A DNA stretch of 64,000 nt from an uncultured Coriobacteriaceae bacterium (GTDB lineage: Bacteria > Actinomycetota > Coriobacteriia > Coriobacteriales > Atopobiaceae): the NCBI GenBank assembly GCA_902788705.1, contig CADALE010000008.1:1-64000 (forward strand), read 5' to 3'. The notes under the pieces are model-generated. The model saw only the letters and a program-made list of their open reading frames with translations, ran no database searches and had not been told where the DNA came from. The position numbers and the translations under genes were made by a program. The stretch's first letter is position 1. The number at the start of each line of letters is the position of its first letter. Positions 43,617-51,596 of this stretch are shown here, in pieces.

Positions 43617-43687
43617 AGCAGGCCGCCCTTTGCTCTCGCAGCGACATCCGCGAAGCGCTGAGCGAAGAGAGCAAAGGGCGGCCTGCT
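43617..43687. repeat. Inverted-repeat element B2 (family B)
   Basis: Arms 43617-43637 and 43667-43687 are perfect 21-bp complements unlike those of B1. The loop is again 29 bases with the same core. It begins 22 bases after the stop of the PRC-barrel gene. Confidence 0.92.
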
Positions 43688-43709
43688 AATCTTGCGTGTA
43701 GGCAATACC

Positions 43710-44438
43710 TCACTCCGAGGAGTCCCCCTCGGAGGCCCGCTTGAATTCCTCCATGAACGACCCAAACATGCCTTTTGTCCTGCCCAGCTGCCGACCGAGA
43801 GCGCGCGACCCCTTGTCGACGGCCTCGCCCGCAACCTTGCCAGCCTTGGCCGCGGCCTGCGCACCGGTGGCCTTGGCGCGTGCGTATCCCTCGCCCGCCT
43901 TGCCAGCCATGCCACCGGTAAGCTCCTGGTTGGCGGCCTCCGGGGTGAGGATCATCCAGCCACGCTCATAGCCAACCAGCATCTCCACCGGAACGCGCAC
44001 GGCTCCTACCAGCGACTCTGCCAGCCCGCCATCCCCAATGAGGAAGTCGGCAACCTTGCCCGTTGCCTCGTCATAGGTGGCATCGCTCACGTAGCCCAGC
44101 ACCTTGCCCTTCGTGGTCTTGGCGTCCATGCCAGCCCACATGATGCAGCGGTCCCAGTCGAGGCCCAGACGGCGGCGGGCCTTGTCGTCGGTGGTCTCGT
44201 CACCAGCCACGACGCGCCAGCCACCATCAACCGGGGCCAGCGAGTCCCAGGCCACGAACACGTCCTGACGCTTCACCATGCCTGCGATGTCGGGACGGTG
44301 CACGAGGAAGCCGGCCACCGAACGGCCGTCGGGCGTGAACACGGCCATGTGCACCTTGCCCAGGCGCTCGAACTGGCCGGCCTTGCCCTTCTTTTGCACG
44401 TAGACGGGCTTGTTGGTAAGTTGGCTCAGGGTGCGCAT
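43710..44438 (-). CDS. PRC-barrel domain protein
   Basis: The 242-residue protein has two PRC-barrel-like halves, at about 1-80 (MRTLSQLTNKPVYVQKKGKA) and 95-170 (KVLGYVSDATYDEATGKVADF), then an Ala/Gly/Lys-rich amphipathic stretch (about 170-215) and a charged end. It has no membrane segment. It lies downstream of a YtxH-like gene, and PRC-barrels also begin the nearby MgtE-like protein. Function is unknown; PRC-barrels often mediate protein or RNA interaction. GGAGG is six bases before its ATG. Confidence 0.8.
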   Translation of the reverse strand: MRTLSQLTNKPVYVQKKGKAGQFERLGKVHMAVFTPDGRSVAGFLVHRPDIAGMVKRQDVFVAWDSLAPVDGGWRVVAGDETTDDKARRRLGLDWDRCIMWAGMDAKTTKGKVLGYVSDATYDEATGKVADFLIGDGGLAESLVGAVRVPVEMLVGYERGWMILTPEAANQELTGGMAGKAGEGYARAKATGAQAAAKAGKVAGEAVDKGSRALGRQLGRTKGMFGSFMEEFKRASEGDSSE

Positions 44439-44459
44439 AGCGTCCTCCGATACGGATGC

Positions 44460-44485
44460 GGGACGCCACCTGCCGGTGACGCCCC
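44460..44485 (-). terminator. Hairpin between YtxH-like and PRC-barrel genes
   Basis: An 11-bp stem (44460-44470 with 44475-44485, loop of four) includes two positions that pair as G-U only in minus-strand RNA, showing selection as mRNA structure. There is no U-run; it may attenuate or stabilise the transcript. Confidence 0.55.
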
Positions 44486-44512
44486 GCCTTGTTGCAAGTC
44501 GTGCGTTGGTGC

Positions 44513-45022
44513 CTACTCGGCGTCCTCGGAAACGGCCTCGACGGTCTCGGCGGCCTCCTCGGCAACCTCCTCGGCCGGCTCGTCCTCGACGATCTCCACC
44601 TGCACGCCCTCAGCCTCGGTCTCGGTGGCCTCGGCAACAGCCTCCTCGGCGCCGGCAACCTTGTCGGCAACGGCGGTGACGGCGTCGCTCACCTGGGCGG
44701 ACGTGGTGGCCACGGCGTCGGAGAGGGACTCACGCAGCTGGTCCATGCGCTCGCGGGCAAGGTCAACCTTGGCACGCAGGTCGTCGGTGGTGGCATCGAC
44801 GGACGGACGGACCGAGCCAATCTTCTCGCTCACGGCACCAGCGCCGCGCTCGTAGGTGTCAACCGCCGAGTCCCACGCGTCGTTCATGGCGTCGGCTGCC
44901 ATGGCACGGCTCTCGGCGCCGGAGCGCGGGGCCATCAGGATGCCGGTCACGACGCCCACGGCTGCGCCAGCAAGGGTGCCGATGGCGATGCCCACGATGT
45001 TCTTCTTGAAGATGTTGATCAT
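44513..45022 (-). CDS. YtxH-like general stress protein
   Basis: The 169-residue protein starts MINIFKKNIVGIAIGTLAGA, one membrane helix with a Gly-rich face (VGVVTGILMAPRSGAESR), the YtxH signature. A long helical region and an acidic Glu/Ala tail (EEVAEEAAETVEAVSEDAE) follow. Such proteins are membrane-anchored stress proteins of unknown biochemical role. The ATG at 45022 is preceded by GGAGGAACGT. The frame is open 34 codons further but that extension is basic and lacks a ribosome site. Confidence 0.82.
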   Translation of the reverse strand: MINIFKKNIVGIAIGTLAGAAVGVVTGILMAPRSGAESRAMAADAMNDAWDSAVDTYERGAGAVSEKIGSVRPSVDATTDDLRAKVDLARERMDQLRESLSDAVATTSAQVSDAVTAVADKVAGAEEAVAEATETEAEGVQVEIVEDEPAEEVAEEAAETVEAVSEDAE

Positions 45023-45144
45023 ACGTTCCTCCTGTGTCTTGCCCGTTTGGGCACCCTTCCTTGCATCTTTAGTGGCCCGGCTTGCGTGGCCACGCGCTGC
45101 CTTGTTCTTGGGCCATTTGCCCAAGGAGCCAATCGCTTGCCCCG

Positions 45145-45960
45145 CTAGTAGTCCTCGCCGTAGTCGCCTGCCTGCGTGACGGTGTCCACGGGGATGACGT
45201 CCGCGAAGGGGTCATCCCCGTCGATGGGGGCGGGCTCGTCCTGGTAGACGGGCTGCTCGTCCTGCGCGTCCTCGCGCTCGACCGGACGCTCGGAGCGCAC
45301 CACGGCGCGCGCCGTGGTAGTGCGCTTGCGCTGTCCGTCGCGCGTAGCCAGGGCCTCGCGACCCAAGCCCTCCAGGTCATCGTCTTCGATGGGGGCCGTA
45401 GCTGGGTCGAAGCCGGCACGCAGCTCCTCCGCCTCGTCCTCATCCACCACGTACTCGCGCACCGTAGGCGCGGGTGCGGCAGGCTCGGGCAGGCTCTGCA
45501 CGAGGCTGACCAGCCCCTGCACCGTGGCATCGATGTCGGGCACAGGGTCGCCGCCACCAGAGTACGCCCACTGCAAAATCCACACGGCGCTGGACAGCGC
45601 ACCAGCCACCAGCACGTCGTCGGGGCAGGACAGCTCGATGTCGTAGGTGCGCAGCTCGTCGGTGACCGTGAAGGTGCGGCCGCAGGGCACGTCGCCCGCG
45701 ATGTCGGTCTGTGCCAGCAGCTCGACCGTCACGTGCTCAAGCAGGTGCGCAATCTCGGTGTCGCCCATCACGTCCTTGAAGGTCTCGCCACCGTCACCCA
45801 GGCACACGTGGTCGATGATGTGGGGCAGCAGGCGGTACACGCGGGTGGTGCCCTCGAGGTCGTCGCTCGTCATGAGCGGCGCAGACATGGCCACGCGGAT
45901 GCGTGCGGTAAGGTTCTTGGGGCCGACCTCGACCCTTCTGATGTCGATGAGCTGCGCCAT
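45145..45960 (-). CDS. Protein with cyanophycin-synthetase N-domain-like region
   Basis: The 271-residue protein is not a known stand-alone enzyme. Residues about 40-125 (RLLPHIIDHVCLGDGGETF, then MGDTEIAHLLEHVTVELLAQ and DVPCGRT) resemble the N-terminal domain of cyanophycin synthetase, where the pattern is LP.L..H.CSLG..GGF...L..GT...H..EHVALELQ. No ATP-grasp or Mur-ligase part follows. The remainder (about 165-271) is acidic and disordered. The similarity is by eye and needs a profile comparison. It leads the operon with the YtxH-like and PRC-barrel genes. Confidence 0.6.
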   Translation of the reverse strand: MAQLIDIRRVEVGPKNLTARIRVAMSAPLMTSDDLEGTTRVYRLLPHIIDHVCLGDGGETFKDVMGDTEIAHLLEHVTVELLAQTDIAGDVPCGRTFTVTDELRTYDIELSCPDDVLVAGALSSAVWILQWAYSGGGDPVPDIDATVQGLVSLVQSLPEPAAPAPTVREYVVDEDEAEELRAGFDPATAPIEDDDLEGLGREALATRDGQRKRTTTARAVVRSERPVEREDAQDEQPVYQDEPAPIDGDDPFADVIPVDTVTQAGDYGEDY

Positions 45961-46004
45961 GAGGCACCATCCTTTGAGGACGAGTCTTCGGATGCTAACC
46001 CCAC

Positions 46005-46033
46005 ATTGTACTGTAAAGCGCCACGTTGGTCAC
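46005..46033 (-). promoter_or_regulatory. Promoter of the 45145-45960 gene
   Basis: On the minus strand GTGACC (46028-46033) and TACAAT (46005-46010) are separated by 17 bases, 45 bases upstream of the ATG. Confidence 0.6.
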
Positions 46034-46078
46034 AAGGTTATGCATTCCTTACGACCAAAGTGCATATTGCCTGTTCGG

Positions 46079-46111
46079 AGTGGCGGTTTTGCACGGAGCG
46101 CTCCCGCCACT
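46079..46111 (-). terminator. Hairpin after the CBS transporter gene
   Basis: AGTGGCGG and CCGCCACT pair around a 17-base loop, 10 bases after the stop at 46121. No U-run follows, so its role as terminator is uncertain. Confidence 0.45.
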
Positions 46112-46120
46112 TAGGAGACG

Positions 46121-47428
46121 TCACTCCTCGGCAGGCTCGGCTTCGGCCTCGGGCGCGGTAACGCGCAGAAGCGAGATCCTGCGGCCGCGCATCGACTGCA
46201 CCATGAAGGTATAGCCCTCGTGTTCGATGGCGTCGCCGGGACGCGGCAGCTTGTCGGCCATCTCCAGCACGAAGCCGGCCACCGTCTCGAACTCCTCGGA
46301 GTCCTCGATGGGCCAGCCCATCTCGATGGCGTCGTCGATAGAGAAGCGACCGTCCACCAGCCACTCCCGCTCGGAGAGCTGCGTGAGGTAGCGGTTGTCG
46401 GGGTCGAACTCGTCCTCGATCTCGCCCACGACCTCCTCGACGATGTCCTCGAGCGTGATGACGCCTGCCGTGCCGCCATACTCGTCGATGACGATGACCA
46501 TCTGCTCGTGACTGGCGCGCATCTCGGAGAGCAGCGGCATGATGTCCTTGGTGTCGGGCACGAAGGTGGCCTGGCGCATGTAGCGGCTGATCTTGTCGGC
46601 CTCGGAGCGCTGGTCGATGATGGGGGCCAGCAGGTCCTTGATGTGGGCGATGCCCACCACCTTGTCCACGGTGTCGTGGTACACCGGCACGCGTGAGTAG
46701 CCCGTCTTGCGCATGAGGTCCAGCACCTCGTAGAGCGAGTCGGAGTCCTCCACGGCGGTCATGTCCACGCGCGGGATCATCACCTCGCGGGCGATGGCGT
46801 CGCCGAGGTCCATGACGTCGTGAATCATGGTCTTCTCTTCGTCAGTGAGGTCGTCGGCGTCGGTTACCAGGTACTTGATCTCGTCTTCGGAGGCGCCTTG
46901 GCGATCGTCGGGATTGGCGATGCCCATGAGCGAGGCGAGGCCCTCGGCCGAGTGCGACGTGAGCCACACGAGCGGCTTGGCGATGGTCATGAACGCGCGC
47001 ACCGGGCCCGCCACCGCCTTGGCCACGCCCTCGGCGTCGGCCAGCGCGATACGCTTGGGCACCAGCTCGCCGATGACGATGGAGAAATACGACACCATAA
47101 GCGTGATGAGCACGGTGGCACCGGGACCTGCGATGCTTGCGGGAACTCCCAGGCTAGCGAGCCAGCCTGCGAAAGGGCTGGAGAGGCTGGTTGCCGCGAA
47201 GGCCGAGGCGGCGAAGCCTACCAAGGTGATGGCAACCTGGATGGTTGCGAGGAACTGGCTTGAGTCGGTGGCCAGGTCAAGCGCCTGGCGGGCCTTGCGG
47301 TCGCCGTCGTCGGCCTCGGGCTCGAGGATGGCGCGCTTCGCGTTGACGACGGCCATCTCGGACGCCGAGAAGAAGCCGTTGGCAAGGGTGAGTAGGAACG
47401 TGACAAAAAGCGAGAGGAATATGTCCAT
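46121..47428 (-). CDS. CNNM/CorC-type transporter (hemolysin family, DUF21-CBS)
   Basis: The 435-residue protein has the CNNM (DUF21) domain with about four membrane helices (NGFFSASEMAVVNAKRA near 15, SIVIGELVPKRIAL near 100), two CBS domains (REVMIPRVDMTAVED, IDEYGGTAGVITLEDIVEEV) and a C-terminal CorC_HlyC domain (WLVDGRFSIDD). Members export Mg2+/Co2+ or are called TlyC hemolysins without proof. With the NRMT/MgtE genes nearby, divalent-cation export is a reasonable inference. The ribosome site AAGGAGG is 14 bases before the ATG, an unusually long distance. Confidence 0.9.
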   Translation of the reverse strand: MDIFLSLFVTFLLTLANGFFSASEMAVVNAKRAILEPEADDGDRKARQALDLATDSSQFLATIQVAITLVGFAASAFAATSLSSPFAGWLASLGVPASIAGPGATVLITLMVSYFSIVIGELVPKRIALADAEGVAKAVAGPVRAFMTIAKPLVWLTSHSAEGLASLMGIANPDDRQGASEDEIKYLVTDADDLTDEEKTMIHDVMDLGDAIAREVMIPRVDMTAVEDSDSLYEVLDLMRKTGYSRVPVYHDTVDKVVGIAHIKDLLAPIIDQRSEADKISRYMRQATFVPDTKDIMPLLSEMRASHEQMVIVIDEYGGTAGVITLEDIVEEVVGEIEDEFDPDNRYLTQLSEREWLVDGRFSIDDAIEMGWPIEDSEEFETVAGFVLEMADKLPRPGDAIEHEGYTFMVQSMRGRRISLLRVTAPEAEAEPAEE

Positions 47429-47763
47429 GCGCGGGGGCGCAACCTCCTTGGACGGGGCGTTTGGTGCAACATTTGCATGATAGCAGAGGGTATGGGTTTG
47501 CTTGCCAGCGCGCCGCGGCGTCGAGGCGCTCGCACATGTTCTTTCCAGAGGCCGCCACAGGGCCATTTGGGCGGCCAGAAGGTGTCAGATGACCTAAATA
47601 TCGCGAGGAAATCACTGGATGAGGCACGTTTTACAGAATCCCGTCGTACATCTGTGACGTTTCGTGTTTTGAATCCTGCGGGTCTATGCGGGAAACGTCA
47701 CAGATGTACGACGGAAAACTGCCCAGACATGCTCATCTGGTCATTTCGACCCAATCAGGAGCG
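47429..47763. other. Intergenic region purN / CBS transporter
   Basis: The 335 bases contain element A4 (47642-47715) and presumably the promoter of the transporter gene; nothing else is recognised. Confidence 0.65.
47642..47715. repeat. Inverted-repeat element A4 (family A)
   Basis: Arms 47642-47664 and 47693-47715 are perfect 23-bp complements containing TCGTACATCTGTGACGTTTC. The 28-base loop has TTTTGAATCCTGCGGG on the plus strand. It lies 48 bases after the purN stop. Confidence 0.93.
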
Positions 47764-48372
47764 CTAGCGCACCTCGACGGTGCCGTTTTCGCGCACATGC
47801 ACGCGGCCCTCAGCCAGCAGCTGGATGGTGTCGGGGTACAGCACGTGCTCGATGGCGTGAATGTGCTCCTCCAGCTCGTCGACCGTCCAGCCCTCCTCCA
47901 CCACAAGCGCCTGCTGGGCAATGATGGGGCCGCAGTCATAGCGATCGTCGGCAAAGTGCACGGTAACACCCGTCACCTTCACGCCGTAGTCGTAGGCGTC
48001 CTGGATGGCATGCGCACCTATGAAGCTGGGCAACAGGGCCGGATGTAGGTTGACCACGCGGTTGGGATAGGCGGCCAGCAGCGGCTCGTGCACCATGCGC
48101 ATGTAGCCCGCCATGATGACGTACTCCACGCCGTGCATCTTGAGCTCGGTGGCAATAATCTCGTCGGCCAGCAGCGGGTCGGCGTAGATCTCCTTGGAGA
48201 GGGTCATGGTCTGCAGGCCAGCGGCCTCGGCGCGCTTGAGGCCATAGGCGCTGGGGCGCGACGACACGACCAGCTCGATGGAGGCGTCGAGGGTTCCCTC
48301 GGCGATGCGGTCGATGATGGCCTGCAGGTTGGTGCCGCTGCCGGAAAGAAGGACGCCCAGCTTGATGCTCAT
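47764..48372 (-). CDS. purN: Phosphoribosylglycinamide formyltransferase
   Basis: PurN transfers formyl from 10-formyl-THF to GAR, the third step of purine synthesis. The 202-residue protein has LLSGSGTNLQAIIDRI (phosphate loop), AGYMRMV, the catalytic NLHPALLPSFIGAHAI (Asn, His) and VHFADDRYDCGPII (Asp). The ATG at 48372 (MSIKLGV) follows AAGGAAGCGGAC. It is last in purE-srtB-purM-purN and separated from purM by a nested palindrome. Confidence 0.97.
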   Translation of the reverse strand: MSIKLGVLLSGSGTNLQAIIDRIAEGTLDASIELVVSSRPSAYGLKRAEAAGLQTMTLSKEIYADPLLADEIIATELKMHGVEYVIMAGYMRMVHEPLLAAYPNRVVNLHPALLPSFIGAHAIQDAYDYGVKVTGVTVHFADDRYDCGPIIAQQALVVEEGWTVDELEEHIHAIEHVLYPDTIQLLAEGRVHVRENGTVEVR

Positions 48373-48396
48373 GTCCGCTTCCTTTCGAAGGTATTG

Positions 48397-48469
48397 GTGC
48401 AACGCTGGGGTCGGAACCTCCGTTGCATTGTGCACAATGCAACGCCGGGTTCCGAACCCGGCGTTGCAC
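48397..48469 (-). promoter_or_regulatory. Nested palindromes between purM and purN
   Basis: Three mutually exclusive pairings share bases. A 14-bp hairpin pairs 48438-48451 with 48455-48468, directly after the purM stop. A 24-bp perfect palindrome spans 48421-48444. Long arms 48397-48418 and 48448-48469 match at 20 of 22 positions. The layout resembles an attenuator or an operator; no U-run is present. Confidence 0.7.
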
Positions 48470-48471
48470 TC

Positions 48472-49569
48472 TTAGCGATAGAGGACCTTGCCAGAGCCGG
48501 GCACAATCTCGCCCATGACGAAGGTGTCGAGGCCCTCGGCAGCCAGCAGCTCGCGCACGCGCACGGCGTCGTCAGGCGCGCAGATCACGCTCATGCCCAC
48601 ACCCATGTTGAACGTCTTGTAAGCCTCGTCGGGCGTGAGGCCCGCGGCGCGCACCATATAGGTGATGACGGGCGGCACGTCCCATGCGGGGCCCTCGCCA
48701 AAGCCGTCGGGCGAGGTACCGTCGGCGGCATGACGGTCGACGATGGCGTCCAGCGTGCCAGGCAGCGCGCGGTTGAGGTTCTCGGTGATGCCGCCACCGG
48801 TAATGTGCGCCATCGCGTGGATGGGCGCGCCAGCGCGAAGCGCACGGATCAGGGCCCCGGCGTAGATGGTGGTGGGACGCAGGACCGCGTCGGCCAAGCT
48901 CTCGCCGCCCAGCTCGTCAAGCGGCTGGTTAAGCTCGTCAGCGGTCTTGCCCTCGATGGCCACCTTGCGCACGAGCGAGTAGCCGTTGGAATGGATGCCT
49001 GAGCTGGGAATTCCCAGAACCACGTCACCCTCACGCACCAGATCGGGACCAATCATCTTGGGACGGTCGGCCACGCCCACCACGAAGCCAGCTAGGTCGT
49101 AGTCGTCGGGGGCCATCACACCGGGGTGCTCGGCCATCTCACCGCCCACCAGCGCGCAGCCGCTCTTGCGGCAACCCTCGGCAATGCCGGACACGATCTG
49201 CGCAACGTGCTCGGCGCGCAGCTTGCCGATGGCCACGTAGTCCAGGAAGAACAACGGCTCGGCGCCCGACACCACGATGTCGTCCACGCACATGGCCACG
49301 AGGTCCTCGCCCACGGTGTCGTGGCGATCCAGCAGCTGGGCGATGGCAAGCTTGGTGCCCACGCCGTCGGTGCCCGACACCAGCACGGGCTCGTCCATGT
49401 CCTTGAGGGCCGCGGCCGAGAAGAGCGAGCCGAAGCCGCCCAGGCCTCCGATGACCTCGGGACGGTTGGTTGCCGCGACGGCCGCCTTGATGGCGTCGAC
49501 CGCGCGGGCGCCCTCGTCGACGTCCACGCCTGCGTCAGCATAGGTGATGTGCTTGGTTTCCTGGGCCAT
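48472..49569 (-). CDS. purM: Phosphoribosylformylglycinamidine cyclo-ligase
   Basis: PurM closes FGAM to AIR using ATP. The 365-residue protein has the N-terminal ITYADAGVDVDEG, VSGTDGVGTKLAIA (ATP site), CVDDIVVSGAEPLFFLDY, and GIPSSGIHSNGYSLVR and HITGGGITENLNRALP. All conserved blocks are intact. The ATG follows AAGGAGCTGAGC. It lies 58 bases after the sortase gene. Confidence 0.98.
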   Translation of the reverse strand: MAQETKHITYADAGVDVDEGARAVDAIKAAVAATNRPEVIGGLGGFGSLFSAAALKDMDEPVLVSGTDGVGTKLAIAQLLDRHDTVGEDLVAMCVDDIVVSGAEPLFFLDYVAIGKLRAEHVAQIVSGIAEGCRKSGCALVGGEMAEHPGVMAPDDYDLAGFVVGVADRPKMIGPDLVREGDVVLGIPSSGIHSNGYSLVRKVAIEGKTADELNQPLDELGGESLADAVLRPTTIYAGALIRALRAGAPIHAMAHITGGGITENLNRALPGTLDAIVDRHAADGTSPDGFGEGPAWDVPPVITYMVRAAGLTPDEAYKTFNMGVGMSVICAPDDAVRVRELLAAEGLDTFVMGEIVPGSGKVLYR

Positions 49570-49627
49570 GCTCAGCTCCTTGGGTGTTCTCCTCGACCTA
49601 CCTGCTCAAATGGCGGAAGTAGGTGCG

Positions 49628-50803
49628 CTATCCTTCGTTCCACGATTCCTCTTGCCAGGTCTCCTCCTGGCTGGACTCATCCCAAGACTCCTCCTGCCAA
49701 GACTCCTCTTCCCAGGATTCTTCCTCCCAGGACTCTTCCTGCCAGGTTTCCTCTTCCGAGACCTGCCCCTCTTCGGCGTATGCCTCTTCCGTTGGCTGCT
49801 CAACCGGCTGCTCGACCGGCTGCTCGACCGGTTGCGTCACGGGCTGATCCTCGTGCTTGGGAATGGCCACCAGGATGGAGCGGCCATAGCCGTCGTAGTA
49901 GTTGCAGGTGGACATCGTGAGCACGTGCATGGCGCCAGCAATGAGCTGCTGGGCGTCGGCGCGCATGGTCACGGCACGGGTGAACTGCTCCTGCAGGTAC
50001 GCGCGGAACGCCTCGTCGGAGTCGAACCGGAAGTTTCGCACGGTCGTGTCGTAGGGCGTCGCGTAGTACATGAACAGCGGCTGCAGCTCGTACTCGTTGG
50101 TCTCCGTCACGTACCAGATCGTGTCCGTCGCGTCGAACACCTCCTGATCGTCCAGCAGCGAGAGCGGCTGGAACATGGTGCCGTCCCACAGATGGTGACC
50201 ATAGATGACGGACTGGTGGTCGACCATGCCGGGCGGGGTGCTCTCCCAGTCAAGGAACACCTGCCCGCCGACGCTCCACTCGCCCAGCGCGTTGGTGCGC
50301 AGGTACTCGTCGTTGTCGACGCCCTGGTACACGGGGTAGTTGACCACGGTGCCCGGCACGTAGATCCATCCCACGACGTCGTCGTTCACGGCCTTGAGTG
50401 CCGCCCAGTCGACGTCGATGGGACAGCCGGATGCGTCTTCCGTGGCGTCGCTGGTCTTGTCGGTGATGGTGACATGCTCGGCGAGCGCCTCGTTGGTCTT
50501 GCTCTGCTTGTAGTAGCGGAACTGCGCGTATCCCCACAGGCCACCCGCAGCGAGCAGAAGGCCCACGCCCACCACAATGAGCAGCGTGGAAATGACGCGC
50601 AGGGCCGAGCGCTTGCGACGCGGCCTCTTGCTGGTGCGGACGCGGGGCGAAGCCGCACGGCGGCTGCTTCCCTCCTGCCCAGCAGGGGCGAAGTGCGCGC
50701 TCTGGCCTGGCTGGGAGGCCATCGGCGTGGTGCGCGCCGTCGGTGTCGTACGCGCAGTCGGCGTGGAGCCATTCCTGCCCGTTGCCATGTGCTTGCTTGC
50801 CAT
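49628..50803 (-). CDS. Class B sortase with Glu/Ser/Trp repeat tail
   Basis: The 391-residue protein has a basic N-terminus, one membrane helix (about 68-92) and a sortase B-type barrel with the catalytic triad: His in VIYGHHLWDGTMF, Cys in LTMSTCNYYDG and Arg in GRSILVAIPKHE. Sortases attach or polymerise surface proteins outside the membrane. After the catalytic domain come QPVEQPVEQPVEQ repeats and then pentad repeats of EESWE / QEESW type (about 345-391), rich in Glu, Ser and Trp. It lies inside the purine operon, four bases after purE, with no obvious substrate gene nearby. Confidence 0.92.
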   Translation of the reverse strand: MASKHMATGRNGSTPTARTTPTARTTPMASQPGQSAHFAPAGQEGSSRRAASPRVRTSKRPRRKRSALRVISTLLIVVGVGLLLAAGGLWGYAQFRYYKQSKTNEALAEHVTITDKTSDATEDASGCPIDVDWAALKAVNDDVVGWIYVPGTVVNYPVYQGVDNDEYLRTNALGEWSVGGQVFLDWESTPPGMVDHQSVIYGHHLWDGTMFQPLSLLDDQEVFDATDTIWYVTETNEYELQPLFMYYATPYDTTVRNFRFDSDEAFRAYLQEQFTRAVTMRADAQQLIAGAMHVLTMSTCNYYDGYGRSILVAIPKHEDQPVTQPVEQPVEQPVEQPTEEAYAEEGQVSEEETWQEESWEEESWEEESWQEESWDESSQEETWQEESWNEG

Positions 50804-50806
50804 GCG

Positions 50807-51271
50807 CTAACCTTCCGCCATGACGCGCTTGAACTCGACCATCTTTGCCGCGTACTCGGGCATGTTGGTGCCAAGGATCTGCGTGGCGTAGATGGCTGCG
50901 TTCTTTGCGCCGTTGATGGCCACGCAGGCCACCGGCACGCCTGAGGGCATCTGCACCATCGACAGCAGCGAATCCATACCGCCAAGGTCGCTGGTCTTCA
51001 TGGGAACGCCCACGATGGGCAGCGGCGTGTAGGCTGCCACGACGCCGCCAAGGTGCGCCGCCTTGCCAGCGGCCGCGATGATCACCTTGATGCCGCGGTC
51101 GGCCGCAGTGGACGCCCACTCGTGCACCTTCGCGGGGTTGCGATGCGCCGAGGCGATGACCAGCTCGTATGGCACGCCAAACTCGTCGAGCTGCGCCGTG
51201 CAGGCCTCCATCACCGGGAGGTCGCTCTTCGAGCCCATGATGATGCCCACGAGGGGGGTGTTGTCTGCCAT
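50807..51271 (-). CDS. purE: N5-carboxyaminoimidazole ribonucleotide mutase
   Basis: PurE isomerises N5-CAIR to CAIR (class I) in purine synthesis. The 154-residue protein has GIIMGSKSDLPVMEAC, VIASAHRNPAKV with the catalytic His, AAGKAAHLGGVVAAYTPLPI and GGMDSLLSMVQMPSGVPVA. No purK is seen in the window. It is first in the minus-strand unit with srtB, purM and purN, with AGGAG before its ATG. Confidence 0.97.
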   Translation of the reverse strand: MADNTPLVGIIMGSKSDLPVMEACTAQLDEFGVPYELVIASAHRNPAKVHEWASTAADRGIKVIIAAAGKAAHLGGVVAAYTPLPIVGVPMKTSDLGGMDSLLSMVQMPSGVPVACVAINGAKNAAIYATQILGTNMPEYAAKMVEFKRVMAEG

Positions 51272-51596
51272 CCCGCTCTCCTTTCTGAAGGCGCCCGCAG
51301 CACGCCGGGCGCTGAAATCGCATGAGGACTGACGTCCAGCCGCCGCAAGGGCATGTGTCTACATGCGGCTATTCGGCAATATTGTAGATGGTTCGCATTT
51401 CGAAACCATCACCGTTGCGGTTATCGCACGGCGCCTACGTGACATATCCATGCGAACCACGTGCCTTCATGCCATGCTTGTCGTGCGGATTTGTTGCATG
51501 TGTATCGATATGGTGTCGGTTTCTGTGTGCGCAGATCTGATGTGTAAACTTCTCCCCTAAGCGTTGGTCCATCAGTCCGCGTGAAAGGAAATCACC
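51272..51596. promoter_or_regulatory. Divergent purE/pdxY intergenic region
   Basis: The 325 bases hold the promoters of purE (minus) and pdxY (plus). A possible pdxY promoter is TTTCTG with TGTAAA 17 bases later, near 51520-51550. No purine riboswitch fold was recognised. Confidence 0.35.

Larger units (their letters stand above)
43250..43709. other. Intergenic region with two family-B elements
   Basis: The 460 bases between the PRC-barrel gene and the MgtE-like gene contain elements B1 and B2 (listed separately) and presumably the mgtE-like promoter near 43250-43400. No coding region is recognised. Confidence 0.7.
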
